DNA from: Paludibacter sp.
GTDB taxonomy: Bacteria > Bacteroidota > Bacteroidia > Bacteroidales > Paludibacteraceae
Direction of reading: 5' to 3'
Length of the DNA stretch: 64,000 bases
Assembly: GCA_023666945.1 (NCBI GenBank)
Contig: JAMPAY010000001.1
Location: 124,001-188,000, forward strand
Position 1 is the first letter of the stretch, and each line of letters begins with the position of its first letter. The position numbers were made by a program, and so were the translations under genes. The notes beneath the pieces are model-generated. The model was not told the DNA's origin and searched no databases. It saw only the letters and a list, made by a program, of their open reading frames with translations. Positions 26,440 to 35,025 of the stretch are shown in pieces.

Positions 26440-27489
26440 CTATTCCGTTTCGGAGACTATTTTCTTTGCAATTTCATCGAAGAAAACTGACGCAGGATGC
26501 CCCTCTTGTAGGGCTATTGGCAATCCCTCATCGCCCGCTTCACGAATCGATTGCACTAAAGGAACTTGTCCCAACAAGGGTACGCCAAGTTCTTCTGCCA
26601 ACTGCTTTCCACCATCTTGTCCGAAAATATAATATCGATTTGTCGGCAATTCGCGTGGAGTAAACCATGCCATATTTTCCACTATACCCAATACCGGTAC
26701 TGCAATCTTCTCATTACGAAACATATCCACACCCTTGCGAGCATCAATCAAAGCCACCGATTGAGGAGTTGTAACAACTATCGCACCCGACAAACGAAGC
26801 GTTTGCACAATCGTAAGATGTATATCGCTTGTACCGGGAGGCAAATCTATCAGCAGATAGTCCAGTTCGCCCCAATTACCATCATTCACCAATTGCTTCA
26901 ATGCATTACTTGCCAAACCTCCTCGCCATACCACAGCACTATCTGCATCAACAAAGAAACCTATACTCAACATCTTTACATCATACTGTTCTATAGGTTC
27001 TATCAACTCACGCCCCTCTACATCTGCCAAAACCGGGCGAGCATCCTCCACATGAAACATCTTGGGTTGCGACGGCCCATGTATATCTGCATCTAACAAT
27101 CCTACTTTGTTACCCGATTTTGCCAACGATACCGCCAAATTCGCTGCTACCGTCGATTTTCCCACACCGCCCTTGCCCGAAGATACGGCTATCACATGTT
27201 TCACCTTCGGCAATGGTCTATCTTCTGACACCGGTGCTGTCTGTTTACGAAATTTCGGATGCACCGACACCACCGCATTTGCATCCACATAGGTCTTAAC
27301 AGCAACTTCGGCAGCCTTTTGTACCGATTTAATAAACGGATCATTGGGTTTGTCAAATATCAACGAAAAAGAAACAGCCAGACCCGATATGCGAACATCA
27401 TCTTCCAACATACCGCTCTCAATAAGGTCTTTACCGTTTCCCGGATAGCGCACATGGCGCAAAGCATCTATAATCTGCTGAGGATACAT
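26440..27489 (-). CDS. Mrp/NBP35-family iron-sulfur carrier ATPase
   Basis: 349 aa. An N-terminal MIP18/DUF59 domain (about 1-90) precedes the P-loop ATPase. The deviant Walker A is SSGKGGVGKSTVAANLA (about 104-120), with LLDADIHGPSQPKMF and LIDLPPGTSDIHLT following. Family members (ApbC/Mrp) assemble or deliver Fe-S clusters. The C-terminal CxxC, which normally follows ENMA, is absent: the segment reads ENMAWFTPRELPTNRYYIFGQDGG with no cysteine. The role may therefore rely on another ligand or be non-carrier. It lies 6 bp downstream of trmB in the operon. Confidence 0.9.
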   Translation of the reverse strand: MYPQQIIDALRHVRYPGNGKDLIESGMLEDDVRISGLAVSFSLIFDKPNDPFIKSVQKAAEVAVKTYVDANAVVSVHPKFRKQTAPVSEDRPLPKVKHVIAVSSGKGGVGKSTVAANLAVSLAKSGNKVGLLDADIHGPSQPKMFHVEDARPVLADVEGRELIEPIEQYDVKMLSIGFFVDADSAVVWRGGLASNALKQLVNDGNWGELDYLLIDLPPGTSDIHLTIVQTLRLSGAIVVTTPQSVALIDARKGVDMFRNEKIAVPVLGIVENMAWFTPRELPTNRYYIFGQDGGKQLAEELGVPLLGQVPLVQSIREAGDEGLPIALQEGHPASVFFDEIAKKIVSETE

Positions 27490-27495
27490 ATCTTT

Positions 27496-28263
27496 TCATT
27501 GTTTGGTCGTTCCCTGTGAAGGACGTTGTGTCCTGCCATAAGAACGATAGTTGTCATATTCTATTTCCACATCGGGTTCTACGAAATCAGTCTTCTTTGT
27601 CAAACGAAACTGAATATACTTAATGGTCATACCTCTTTCCAGCCATTGCTTCTCGTAATGTGTTTTCAAACTACGAATCTCATCAGCCCAATCTGAAGCA
27701 TACAAATTATCCGTCGAGAATACGGTTTCATAAGCATTCACCTTTACCATTTCACACGTATATTGATACAAAAACGGACTATCGGTTTTCAAGTGTATCA
27801 GCCCTCCGTCTTTTACACATTGTTGATAACGCTGCATAAAGAACGAAGAAGTCAGACGCTTAGTGGCTTTCTTCATCTGCGGGTCAGGAAAAGTTATCCA
27901 TATCTCATCCACCTCGTTGGCAGCAAAAAAATGAGGAAGCAATTCTATATTCGTACGCAAAAACGCAACATTCGTCAAGTTCGTATTATGTGCCTCCGTA
28001 GCACCTGCCCACATACGGGCACCCTTTATATCTACACCTATAAAGTTCTTCTCCGGAAACATACGAGCCAATCCTACCGTATACTCGCCACGACCGCAAC
28101 CCAATTCAATAACGATCGGATTTGTATTCTTAAAATAACTGCTCTTCCATTTTCCCGCCATCGTTGCCATTGCCGCAACTGCATCCGCATCGCGGGCACC
28201 GCATTGGAATACATTTGGCAATGTTTCCATTTCTGCAAATTTTCTCAACTTATTCTTTCCCAT
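27496..28263 (-). CDS. trmB: tRNA (guanine-N7-)-methyltransferase
   Basis: 255 aa SAM-dependent enzyme that makes m7G46 in the variable loop of tRNA. The motif I region is VIELGCGRGEYTVGLARMFPEKNFIGVDIKGARMW. The family-specific IWITFPDPQMKKATKRLTSSFF and the late LKTDSPFLYQYTCEM are both present. The first codons overlap the end of gldH by 14 bp. Length is normal for the Bacteroidota version, which has a short N-terminal addition compared with E. coli TrmB. Confidence 0.93.
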   Translation of the reverse strand: MGKNKLRKFAEMETLPNVFQCGARDADAVAAMATMAGKWKSSYFKNTNPIVIELGCGRGEYTVGLARMFPEKNFIGVDIKGARMWAGATEAHNTNLTNVAFLRTNIELLPHFFAANEVDEIWITFPDPQMKKATKRLTSSFFMQRYQQCVKDGGLIHLKTDSPFLYQYTCEMVKVNAYETVFSTDNLYASDWADEIRSLKTHYEKQWLERGMTIKYIQFRLTKKTDFVEPDVEIEYDNYRSYGRTQRPSQGTTKQ

Positions 28264-28705
28264 CGCATTTCTCTACTTTTATACCCACATCATTTATTCC
28301 ATACAAACATTCTTCACGCATACCTTGCCGAATATCATATGAATATGTACCTGAATGGGGGAAACACAACTTATGTTTGTACAACACAGGCATTTCGCGC
28401 AAATTACCCCATCCGTTTCCCAACCAACGCCCACGTTGGTCAGCAAGATAAAACTCTATCGTATCGTTTTCATTCACGAATAGCCACATATTCTGATACG
28501 GATATTGCTGTGTATGACGCACATAAAACAACACATTATAACACGTTGCAGTATCCGTTATCTCAAACTCATAATGTAATACAGAATCGGCATTCCATCC
28601 GCTTAATGGAAGCGAACGTATTTCAGAATAAACCGTACGTTGTTCGCAGGCGACACAACACAATAGCGGAAAAACTAACAACAATAATTTGTCTCTCACT
28701 TGCAT
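28250..28705 (-). CDS. gldH: Gliding motility lipoprotein GldH
   Basis: 151 aa lipoprotein. The signal sequence runs to Cys20 in LLCCVACEQR, a loose lipobox. The mature region matches GldH in length and pattern: FEITDTATCYNVLFYVRHTQQYPYQNMWLFV, IEFYLADQRGRWLGNGWGN and GTYSYDIRQGMREECLYGINDVGIKVEK. GldH was defined in Flavobacterium gliding, and Bacteroidales without gliding keep it as an envelope lipoprotein. It lies 2 bp after ricT and overlaps trmB by 14 bp. The gene order holB-ricT-gldH recurs across the phylum as I recall it. Confidence 0.87.
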   Translation of the reverse strand: MQVRDKLLLLVFPLLCCVACEQRTVYSEIRSLPLSGWNADSVLHYEFEITDTATCYNVLFYVRHTQQYPYQNMWLFVNENDTIEFYLADQRGRWLGNGWGNLREMPVLYKHKLCFPHSGTYSYDIRQGMREECLYGINDVGIKVEKCDGKE

Positions 28706-28707
28706 AA

Positions 28708-29904
28708 TTACGATTCGCGTTTATTATTGTTGCGCGAGGGGCGTTGTCCACGCGGACGACTACCGTTATCTCGCTGACGATTGTTATCTCGCCCATACCC
28801 TTTCCGTTGTCCTGACGGGTGTTTCTTATCGAAACGGGTTACATCATCTTGTCCCACTACGTTCTCATAATCAGGTACGCGCCCCGCGGTTTCTATCGAC
28901 TGTTCTTTACCACCCAACGAATAAGGTTTCTCTCCACGTTTATTCTGCTCTATTATCTTAAGAGCATCATCCACAGAAAGCGTCTGCAAATTTGCAGGCA
29001 TATTGGGAGCCGACGAATAAGTTATCTCTTGTCTCAGCGGATCTGCACTGAAAAAATAGAACGTCCCGTCTTTTGTTTCCAAAGCAATAGACCTATCCGG
29101 AAAACGACTCACCGCATCTTTATATACGTCCACTTCAAAATTCAGACAACATTTCAATTTTGCGCATTGCCCTGCCAATTTCTGCGGATTAAGCGAGATG
29201 TTTTGCAAGCGTGCCGCACTCGTTCCTACCGAACAAAAATTGCTCATCCAAGTTGCACAACACAATTCTCTGCCACAAGGTCCCGTTCCGCCTATACGCC
29301 CCGCTTCCTGACGAGCACCTATCTGCTTCATCTCTATACGTACACGAAATGTCTCTGCAAATACCTTTATCAACTGACGGAAGTCGACACGCTCATCTGC
29401 TATATAATAAAAAATCGCCTTCGAACCGTCCCCTTGATATTCCACATCACCTATCTTCATTTGCAAATTAAGTCCTTTGGCTAACTGACGAGCCTTTATC
29501 ATTGTTGCCTGCTCCTTTGCCTTAGCCTCATCACGCTTACGCACATCCGACTCTGTTGCCAAACGATATACTTTCTTTATTTCATAGCGACTAAGGTCTA
29601 TACGATTCTTCTGCATCTGCAGCCCCACCAAATGTCCGGTGAGCGTAACTTCCCCAATGTCATGACCAGGAGATGCTTCCACGGCAACAACACTACCCTT
29701 TTCAAGCGGCAAATGTTCTGCATTACAATAATATCCCTTGCGGGTATTCTTAAATTGCACCTCCACAAGGTCCGATGCATTCATATTATCCGGAAGGTCG
29801 CACAACCAATCCGTAACGCTCAGTTTTAATGCGGAATTACGCTTAAAACCGCTCATCCTCATGCGGCATGCGCCATCATTAAGTGTCATTTTGTCTTTAT
29901 CCAT
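28708..29904 (-). CDS. ricT: PSP1-domain protein RicT (YaaT)
   Basis: 398 aa. The central PSP1 domain (about 90-300) carries the characteristic cysteine cluster CGRELCCATWMSNFC and CAKLKCCLNFEVDVY. In Bacillus the corresponding RicT cysteines help hold Fe-S clusters in the RicAFT complex that affects mRNA maturation. The C-terminal about 60 residues are a low-complexity basic tail rich in Arg, Gly, Asn and Gln, likely RNA-binding. The gene is 18 bp downstream of holB, the same neighbourhood as yaaT-holB in Firmicutes. Confidence 0.88.
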   Translation of the reverse strand: MDKDKMTLNDGACRMRMSGFKRNSALKLSVTDWLCDLPDNMNASDLVEVQFKNTRKGYYCNAEHLPLEKGSVVAVEASPGHDIGEVTLTGHLVGLQMQKNRIDLSRYEIKKVYRLATESDVRKRDEAKAKEQATMIKARQLAKGLNLQMKIGDVEYQGDGSKAIFYYIADERVDFRQLIKVFAETFRVRIEMKQIGARQEAGRIGGTGPCGRELCCATWMSNFCSVGTSAARLQNISLNPQKLAGQCAKLKCCLNFEVDVYKDAVSRFPDRSIALETKDGTFYFFSADPLRQEITYSSAPNMPANLQTLSVDDALKIIEQNKRGEKPYSLGGKEQSIETAGRVPDYENVVGQDDVTRFDKKHPSGQRKGYGRDNNRQRDNGSRPRGQRPSRNNNKRES

Positions 29905-29922
29905 ATACTTTATTATCCCTCA

Positions 29923-31074
29923 CTATTTTAGTAATACTATCATTTGCAGACACAGATCGAAAAATATAATTTTTGCATTACCGTTCTGCTCTATCTGCCG
30001 TTGCGCCAAATCAAGTTGCATCATCATTTGTTCTACATTGCGTTCATTAATAAAGGGAGCAAACTTTTCAGAAAAACGGCTCTCTTCTACAGTCTGATAA
30101 TTCAAAGACGTTACTTGCAAATTGCATATATAGTTCTCGCGCACCTGACGCTGCATATATTGCAGAAAATTCTTCTGCCACTCTCGCCCTCCTGCGGCTG
30201 ACGCAACATTCTCGCTCCATTCTTGTAGTTTCTGCAAAGCACTGTAATCTTTTTGATGTCCGACCGACCAAGCCAAACGCATTAACTGCACAAAAAACTG
30301 AAAAACAGTTTTATTATCTTCGTTTTCATCAATCGAATGCAAGGCTTTTAAAATACTTCCATTGGCAAGATGAGCAAAATTCGAGATACTCTGTTTATCC
30401 ATATCCTCATACTGCTCTTGCAATGCTTGCGCTATCACAGTTTCATCCAAACGAGGCACTTGTACCTGCTGTGTTCTTGACACAATGGTCGATAGCAGCA
30501 CTTCCGGCTCCTCACTCACCAACAAAAATACCGTTCTCTCCGGTGGTTCCTCCAATATTTTCAACAATTTATTAGCACAAGCAACATGCATTTTCTCAGG
30601 CAACCAAATTATCATTGTCTTATATCCGCCCATATACGACTTCAAACTCAACTTGCGCATTATCTCACCGCTCTCCGCCTCATAAATAACCCCCTGCTTC
30701 GTTTTTGCACCTATAAAACCATACCAATCATTTACATCAAAGTACCTTTTCTCTATTAGTATAGTTCTGAATTTATCGATAAAATCATCACATACCGAAT
30801 CCCTTCCCGCCTTCTCTTTGTAAATCGGGAACACAAAATGCAAATCCGGATGCTGCAATTTGGCAAATTGCAAACAAGACGGACACACACCGCAAGAATC
30901 TGTTTCCGTACGATGCGGACAAGCCAAATACTGCGCATAAGCCACAGCCAACTGCAACTTACCCACACCCGATGGTCCCCATAACATCTGAGCATGAGGA
31001 ATACGACCCTCTGCTACCGAGTGTACCAACCGATGCTTCACATCATCCTGACCTATAATCTCTGCAAATCGCAC
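29923..31074 (-). CDS. holB: DNA polymerase III delta' subunit
   Basis: 383 aa AAA+ clamp-loader subunit. The P-loop is the degenerate GPSGVGKLQLAVAYAQYLAC, where Leu replaces the Thr/Ser after the lysine, as expected for a delta' that does not hydrolyse ATP. A four-cysteine zinc module follows (CPHRTETDSCGVCPSC). LLKILEEPPERTVFLLVSEEPEVLLSTIVSRTQQ gives the sensor/SRC-like region. It is the first gene of a six-gene minus-strand operon (holB-ricT-gldH-trmB-mrp-MATE). Confidence 0.92.
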   Translation of the reverse strand: MRFAEIIGQDDVKHRLVHSVAEGRIPHAQMLWGPSGVGKLQLAVAYAQYLACPHRTETDSCGVCPSCLQFAKLQHPDLHFVFPIYKEKAGRDSVCDDFIDKFRTILIEKRYFDVNDWYGFIGAKTKQGVIYEAESGEIMRKLSLKSYMGGYKTMIIWLPEKMHVACANKLLKILEEPPERTVFLLVSEEPEVLLSTIVSRTQQVQVPRLDETVIAQALQEQYEDMDKQSISNFAHLANGSILKALHSIDENEDNKTVFQFFVQLMRLAWSVGHQKDYSALQKLQEWSENVASAAGGREWQKNFLQYMQRQVRENYICNLQVTSLNYQTVEESRFSEKFAPFINERNVEQMMMQLDLAQRQIEQNGNAKIIFFDLCLQMIVLLK

Positions 31075-31099
31075 TATTTACCGAAAATAAATTTGGGTG

Positions 31100-31107
31100 C
31101 AAATATA
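31100..31107 (-). promoter_or_regulatory. Promoter -7 box of holB operon
   Basis: The minus strand reads TATATTTG followed by CACCC, 26 bp upstream of the holB start. Confidence 0.7.
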
Positions 31108-31528
31108 CAGATTTTTTTCGACATAACCGTGGAAAAACGCAGGCACTTCATTTTTTCCGCATTTCCCACTTTCTAAACACATCTTCTCACACCATGAATA
31201 CCATTGCTTTGAATGTTTCAAACCATCATTTCACAGAAAACATCTTTTCCAACTCTAATCACAATTGCGCGAATTATACGAATTACTAAAAAACACAACA
31301 TTTCGACAACTATATAGTCATACTCCTTGCAACACACATTCGCAAAAACACATCATACTTCTACGAAAACGTTACGCGGTCCCGACGACATTTCGACCTG
31401 CATTCCATGTGTCAAAAGCAGTTCCTATTCAACCCCGCAAAAGCGCACTTACATCATCCGTCACCAACTTTTTAAAGCACTATCCTGACATTAAAAACAC
31501 GAAACTTGTGTATTTCAAAAACTTGCAC
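31108..31528. other. Long intergenic region without recognised gene
   Basis: About 420 bp between the holB and rpsP promoters. I see no conserved reading frame, tRNA, repeat array or strong hairpin. A 98-codon plus-strand frame at 31265-31561 runs through the rpsP promoter and has the Arg/His/Thr-rich composition of chance frames, so it is not called. Confidence 0.5.
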
Positions 31529-31536
31529 TATCTTTG
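31529..31536 (+). promoter_or_regulatory. Promoter -7 box of rpsP
   Basis: TATCTTTGCACCGC, 93 bp before the rpsP start, giving a leader of roughly 85 nt. Confidence 0.72.
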
Positions 31537-31581
31537 CACCGCTTTTCGTGAAAAAGCGTAACCATTACTAATTACTAACCC

Positions 31582-31610
31582 GGGTACGTAACTCAGAGCA
31601 GTTATAACCC
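31582..31610 (+). promoter_or_regulatory. rpsP leader hairpin, candidate autoregulatory site
   Basis: GGGT (31582-31585) pairs with ACCC (31607-31610). Inside it TAACT (31589-31593) pairs with AGTTA (31600-31604) around a CAGAGC loop. Such two-tier hairpins with internal loops are typical of ribosomal-protein leader sites. It lies 19 nt upstream of the rpsP ATG. Confidence 0.4.
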
Positions 31611-31628
31611 ACAAACAAACAAAACAGA

Positions 31629-32168
31629 ATGGCAACAAAAATTCGTTTGGCTCGTCATGGTCATAAAGACTATGCTTACTATCACATCGTAGTAGCCGAC
31701 AGCCGTGCACCACGCGACGGCAAATTCATCGAACGCATCGGTTCTTACAACCCCAACACTAACCCCGCCACAGTTGATCTCAACTTCGATCGTGCTATGT
31801 ATTGGGTAGGCGTAGGCGCACAACCTACCGACACCGTACGCAACATCCTTTCCGGAGAAGGCGTTATGCTCATGAAACACTTGCTTGGTGGTGTTAAAAA
31901 AGGTGCTTTCTCACAAGAAGAAGCACAAAAACGTTTCGATGCATGGAAGGCTCAAAAAGACGCTCAAAATGGCAAAATCAGCCAAGCTGAAGCTGATAAA
32001 AAAGCCCAAATCGCTAAAGAACGCTTTGCGGCTGAAGTTGAAGCAAACAAGGCAAAAGCTGCTGAACTCGCTAAAAAACAGCAAGAAGCATTGGCCGCTG
32101 AAGCCGCTGCTGCTGCCGAGAACGAAGCCAACACGGAAACTACCGAAACAGAAACTGCTGCCGAGTAA
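31629..32168 (+). CDS. rpsP: 30S ribosomal protein S16 with long C-terminal extension
   Basis: 179 aa, about twice the 80-90 of most bacteria. Residues 1-80 are the conserved S16 core ([42 protein letters not shown] and [18 protein letters not shown]). Residues about 95-179 form an Ala/Lys/Glu-rich helical extension that is probably a coiled coil, ending in a Glu/Thr-rich tail. S16 is needed for small-subunit assembly. Long S16 tails recur in Bacteroidota. A strong terminator follows at once. Confidence 0.96.
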   Translation: MATKIRLARHGHKDYAYYHIVVADSRAPRDGKFIERIGSYNPNTNPATVDLNFDRAMYWVGVGAQPTDTVRNILSGEGVMLMKHLLGGVKKGAFSQEEAQKRFDAWKAQKDAQNGKISQAEADKKAQIAKERFAAEVEANKAKAAELAKKQQEALAAEAAAAAENEANTETTETETAAE

Positions 32169-32186
32169 TTTCCTCATTATCTTTTC

Positions 32187-32220
32187 AAAGCCCGAAACTT
32201 GCTCGTTTCGGGCTTTTTTT
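32187..32220 (+). terminator. Terminator after rpsP
   Basis: AAAGCCCGAAAC and GTTTCGGGCTTT form a perfect 12-bp stem with a 6-nt loop, followed by TTTT. The next promoter begins within two bases of it. Confidence 0.88.
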
Positions 32221-32221
32221 A

Positions 32222-32229
32222 TATCTTTG
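32222..32229 (+). promoter_or_regulatory. Promoter -7 box of glycan cluster
   Basis: TATCTTTG followed by CCAC, only 9 bp before the ATG at 32238, so the transcript leader would be minimal. Confidence 0.6.
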
Positions 32230-32237
32230 CCACTCCA

Positions 32238-33452
32238 ATGAATTTGTTAGTCGGCATATTCATTCTTCTTTTGGCATTTGGACTACTCGACCTCTTGGCA
32301 GAAGACTATCCGCGCGTACAACAGTCCTTGTACGTTATGGCTTTCGTTTCGACATACATCCTCTTCACTATCAAATATTGCTACGGAGCCGATATTGCCA
32401 CATACGTACCGTTCTACGACAAAATGCCCCAATGGGAACAAATGGATACATTCACACAAACCTATCCATTCGAATTCGGCTACATCGCTTTTTGCAGAAT
32501 ACTCAAAGATTTCGGGGTCTCTTATTGGGGAATGACTGCCGTCATCTCCACTATTTATTTTGCAGTAATAGCCCTATTGTTTAAAGATATTCAAAGGAAG
32601 AAAGCAACCGCACTCATGGTATTGGTTCTATTGGATTTCAATCTTATCTTTGCCGCTTTCAGACAATGCTTGGCTGTCAGTTGTTTTCTCCTAATGTTCA
32701 TCACTCTACGCAAACAGAAATACATCCGGGCTATCGTTTTTGCCATTCTATGTTGTTCCTTTCATCATTCTGGGCTTCCCATTGTCTGCCTTACGCTTTT
32801 ATATTACGCCTTGGCAAGCCGACAACTGCCATCCTACGTCTATCAAGCATTGCTCATACTTATTGCACTACTCATTTTTATTCCCATTGCCAACTTTCAA
32901 GGTATACTCACATCACTTCCGCTCCCTTCTGTTGTCATCAAATCACTCAAAGAACACCTAACCTTAGGAAAGTCCATACAACTGATATGGATAGTATATG
33001 CCGGTGTTTTGGTATGTTTGGCACACTACAATCAATATCAGCATACACGTACTACAACCCTCGCACTCTTTGCACTATTGGGAATTATCATCATCGTAAC
33101 ACTATACCAATACTATTACTTGTTGGTAAGAATACGTTCCTATTTTCTACCTCTGATTATCGTTTATGTCTGTAACGTTATCCAAACCGCAGAAAACAAT
33201 CACACCACCTATATTCCCTACCAAAGTCTCATCAAACAAACAGTCACAGTCTGCATATTCCTATACTTTACGCACTTCACTTATACATTTGCCAAAAGCA
33301 GTAGCCAACTTAAGCATAACATTTATGCTACCTGCACCATCTTCGATGCACGTAAAGGCAATGCCGAACAACTGAAAGCATATCAAGTAAAGAAAGCCAA
33401 ACTGTGGTGGAAATACGAGAAAGCACAAAAAACAAAAAACAAACTGAAATAG
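32238..33452 (+). CDS. EpsG family polysaccharide polymerase-like membrane protein
   Basis: 404 aa from the ATG at 32238; the longer frame back to 32199 overlaps the terminator and promoter. About ten membrane helices. The family's N-terminal pattern is seen in CYGADIATYVPFYDKMP followed by TYPFEFGYIAFCRILKDFG, and FAAFRQCLAVSCFLLMFITLRKQKYIRAIVFAILCCSFHHSGLPI is the conserved centre. EpsG/Wzy-like proteins are thought to polymerise glycan repeat units. Four glycosyltransferase genes follow without gaps. Confidence 0.82.
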   Translation: MNLLVGIFILLLAFGLLDLLAEDYPRVQQSLYVMAFVSTYILFTIKYCYGADIATYVPFYDKMPQWEQMDTFTQTYPFEFGYIAFCRILKDFGVSYWGMTAVISTIYFAVIALLFKDIQRKKATALMVLVLLDFNLIFAAFRQCLAVSCFLLMFITLRKQKYIRAIVFAILCCSFHHSGLPIVCLTLLYYALASRQLPSYVYQALLILIALLIFIPIANFQGILTSLPLPSVVIKSLKEHLTLGKSIQLIWIVYAGVLVCLAHYNQYQHTRTTTLALFALLGIIIIVTLYQYYYLLVRIRSYFLPLIIVYVCNVIQTAENNHTTYIPYQSLIKQTVTVCIFLYFTHFTYTFAKSSSQLKHNIYATCTIFDARKGNAEQLKAYQVKKAKLWWKYEKAQKTKNKLK

Positions 33453-33454
33453 CA

Positions 33455-34294
33455 ATGATAGACATACTCATGTCCACATATAACGGAGCCAACTATTTAC
33501 CCGCACAAATAGAATCTATTATTGCGCAGACTGTCACCGAGTGGCAATTACTCATTCGCGATGATGGTTCTACCGATCATACAATACAAATACTCAAACA
33601 CTACGCATCTCTCGACAATCGTATTACAATCTGCGAAAAAGAACAAGGCAACGTTGGAGTTATAGCATCATTCGAACGATTACTCACCCATTATTCCCAT
33701 AGTCCCTACATAGCATTCTCCGATCAAGATGATGTGTGGAAACCTCAGAAATTGCAAACATTGCTATCCACCATACAACAAGCGGAAAACACCTATGGTA
33801 ATCAATGTCCATTGGTTGCACATTCCGACCTCATTGTAACGGATACGCAACTTCAACCTATTGCATCATCCTTCTGGGTTTACTCACACATCAATCCCTA
33901 CTTGCTCAATAGCAATAAATACTACTTGGGCATCTGCAATAGTGTTACCGGAGGAGCCATGCTATTTAACAAGGCTGCAGCAACTCTTTCCCTGCCTTTC
34001 TACAAGAATGCCTATATGCACGATGCATGGATCGCTCTCAAAACAATCGCCGATGGTGGACATGTCATTCCCGTCAACCAACCGCTTGTTTTATACCGCC
34101 AACACGGCAACAATGTCTTAGGAGCCGTCAAATACAAGTTTTGCTTAACCGATTGGAAACGCAAATGGTGGTTGGCAAAACGAAGTTATACGGCTGCACA
34201 TCCCCTTGTATTCCACAATCCCATACATTTCCTATATTGGAAAACCATCTATTTCATCGCATCACACACCTGCAATCCTCCTAAACAACCATGA
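33455..34294 (+). CDS. Family 2 glycosyltransferase
   Basis: 279 aa from the ATG at 33455, 2 bp after the EpsG stop; the frame is open further upstream only inside the EpsG gene. The GT-A fold start DILMSTYNGANYLPAQIESI, RDDGSTDHT and the metal/nucleotide motif FSDQDDVWKPQK are present. The acceptor side ends with LVLYRQHGNNVLG. It resembles rhamnosyl- or galactosyl-transferases of O-antigen and exopolysaccharide loci. Donor and acceptor unknown. It overlaps the next gene by 4 bp. Confidence 0.87.
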   Translation: MIDILMSTYNGANYLPAQIESIIAQTVTEWQLLIRDDGSTDHTIQILKHYASLDNRITICEKEQGNVGVIASFERLLTHYSHSPYIAFSDQDDVWKPQKLQTLLSTIQQAENTYGNQCPLVAHSDLIVTDTQLQPIASSFWVYSHINPYLLNSNKYYLGICNSVTGGAMLFNKAAATLSLPFYKNAYMHDAWIALKTIADGGHVIPVNQPLVLYRQHGNNVLGAVKYKFCLTDWKRKWWLAKRSYTAAHPLVFHNPIHFLYWKTIYFIASHTCNPPKQP

Positions 34295-35025
34295 TCTCCG
34301 TATGTATGGCGACATATAATGGCGAGCAGTTCATCAAAGAACAACTCTCTTCCATCCTTACCCAACTATGCAAGGATGACGAAATCATTGTGTCTGACGA
34401 TGCATCTACCGACAATACTGTTGCCCTCATTCAGTCTATAGCCGATCCGCGCATAAAGTTGCTGCACTTCAACGGGAACAATGTAAAGCGGAATTTTCAA
34501 AATGCCCTACAACATGCCCGAGGCAATATCATTTTCTTGGCAGACCAAGATGATGTTTGGCTACCCGGGAAAGTAGAAACTTGCTGCAACGCACTAAAAC
34601 AGGTTGATTTAGTAGTTACCAATAGTATGGTAACGGATGAGGAACTCAATATCACGAACACAAATTTCTTCAACCTCTACAAGAGCGGTCCGGGCATACT
34701 GAAAAACATCTTCAACAATACCTATTATGGTTCTTGCATGGCATTCAAAAGTGATGTACTCCACTATGCACTCCCTTTTCCACAAACCAACGAAATCGGA
34801 CACGACACATGGCTCGGACTGACCGCCAATCTTATAGGAACTGTCCGGTTCATTCGGACGCCCTACCTGCTTTATCGACGACATCATAACACCTCTACCA
34901 CTATAGACAATCTATACAAAAGGAGCCAACGACCGTTATGGAAAAAAATTTGGAGTAGATGCGTCCTATCATACCAACTGCTACGCTTCGGCTTATACCA
35001 TAAACTACAACAACACCATGAATAA
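34291..35025 (+). CDS. Family 2 glycosyltransferase
   Basis: 244 aa. GT-A motifs are SVCMATYNGEQFIKEQLSSI, VSDDASTDNT and FLADQDDVWLPGK, and late IRTPYLLYRRHHNTS. Its motifs parallel those of the preceding gene closely enough to suggest a duplicated pair acting successively on one glycan. It overlaps the previous gene by 4 bp and the next by 8 bp. Confidence 0.87.
   Translation: MISVCMATYNGEQFIKEQLSSILTQLCKDDEIIVSDDASTDNTVALIQSIADPRIKLLHFNGNNVKRNFQNALQHARGNIIFLADQDDVWLPGKVETCCNALKQVDLVVTNSMVTDEELNITNTNFFNLYKSGPGILKNIFNNTYYGSCMAFKSDVLHYALPFPQTNEIGHDTWLGLTANLIGTVRFIRTPYLLYRRHHNTSTTIDNLYKRSQRPLWKKIWSRCVLSYQLLRFGLYHKLQQHHE

Noticed and set aside
27763..28707. A 314-codon plus-strand reading frame opposite trmB and gldH
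   Set aside because: It is the antisense shadow of two well-supported genes. Its product is rich in His, Arg, Ile and Tyr, has no recognisable motif, and no promoter box precedes it.
28819..29484. A 221-codon plus-strand frame opposite ricT
   Set aside because: The opposite strand encodes the conserved PSP1 cysteine cluster, so this frame is a codon-bias by-product.
31265..31561. A 98-codon plus-strand frame before rpsP
   Set aside because: It runs through the rpsP -7 box, has no motif and looks like random AT-rich coding potential.
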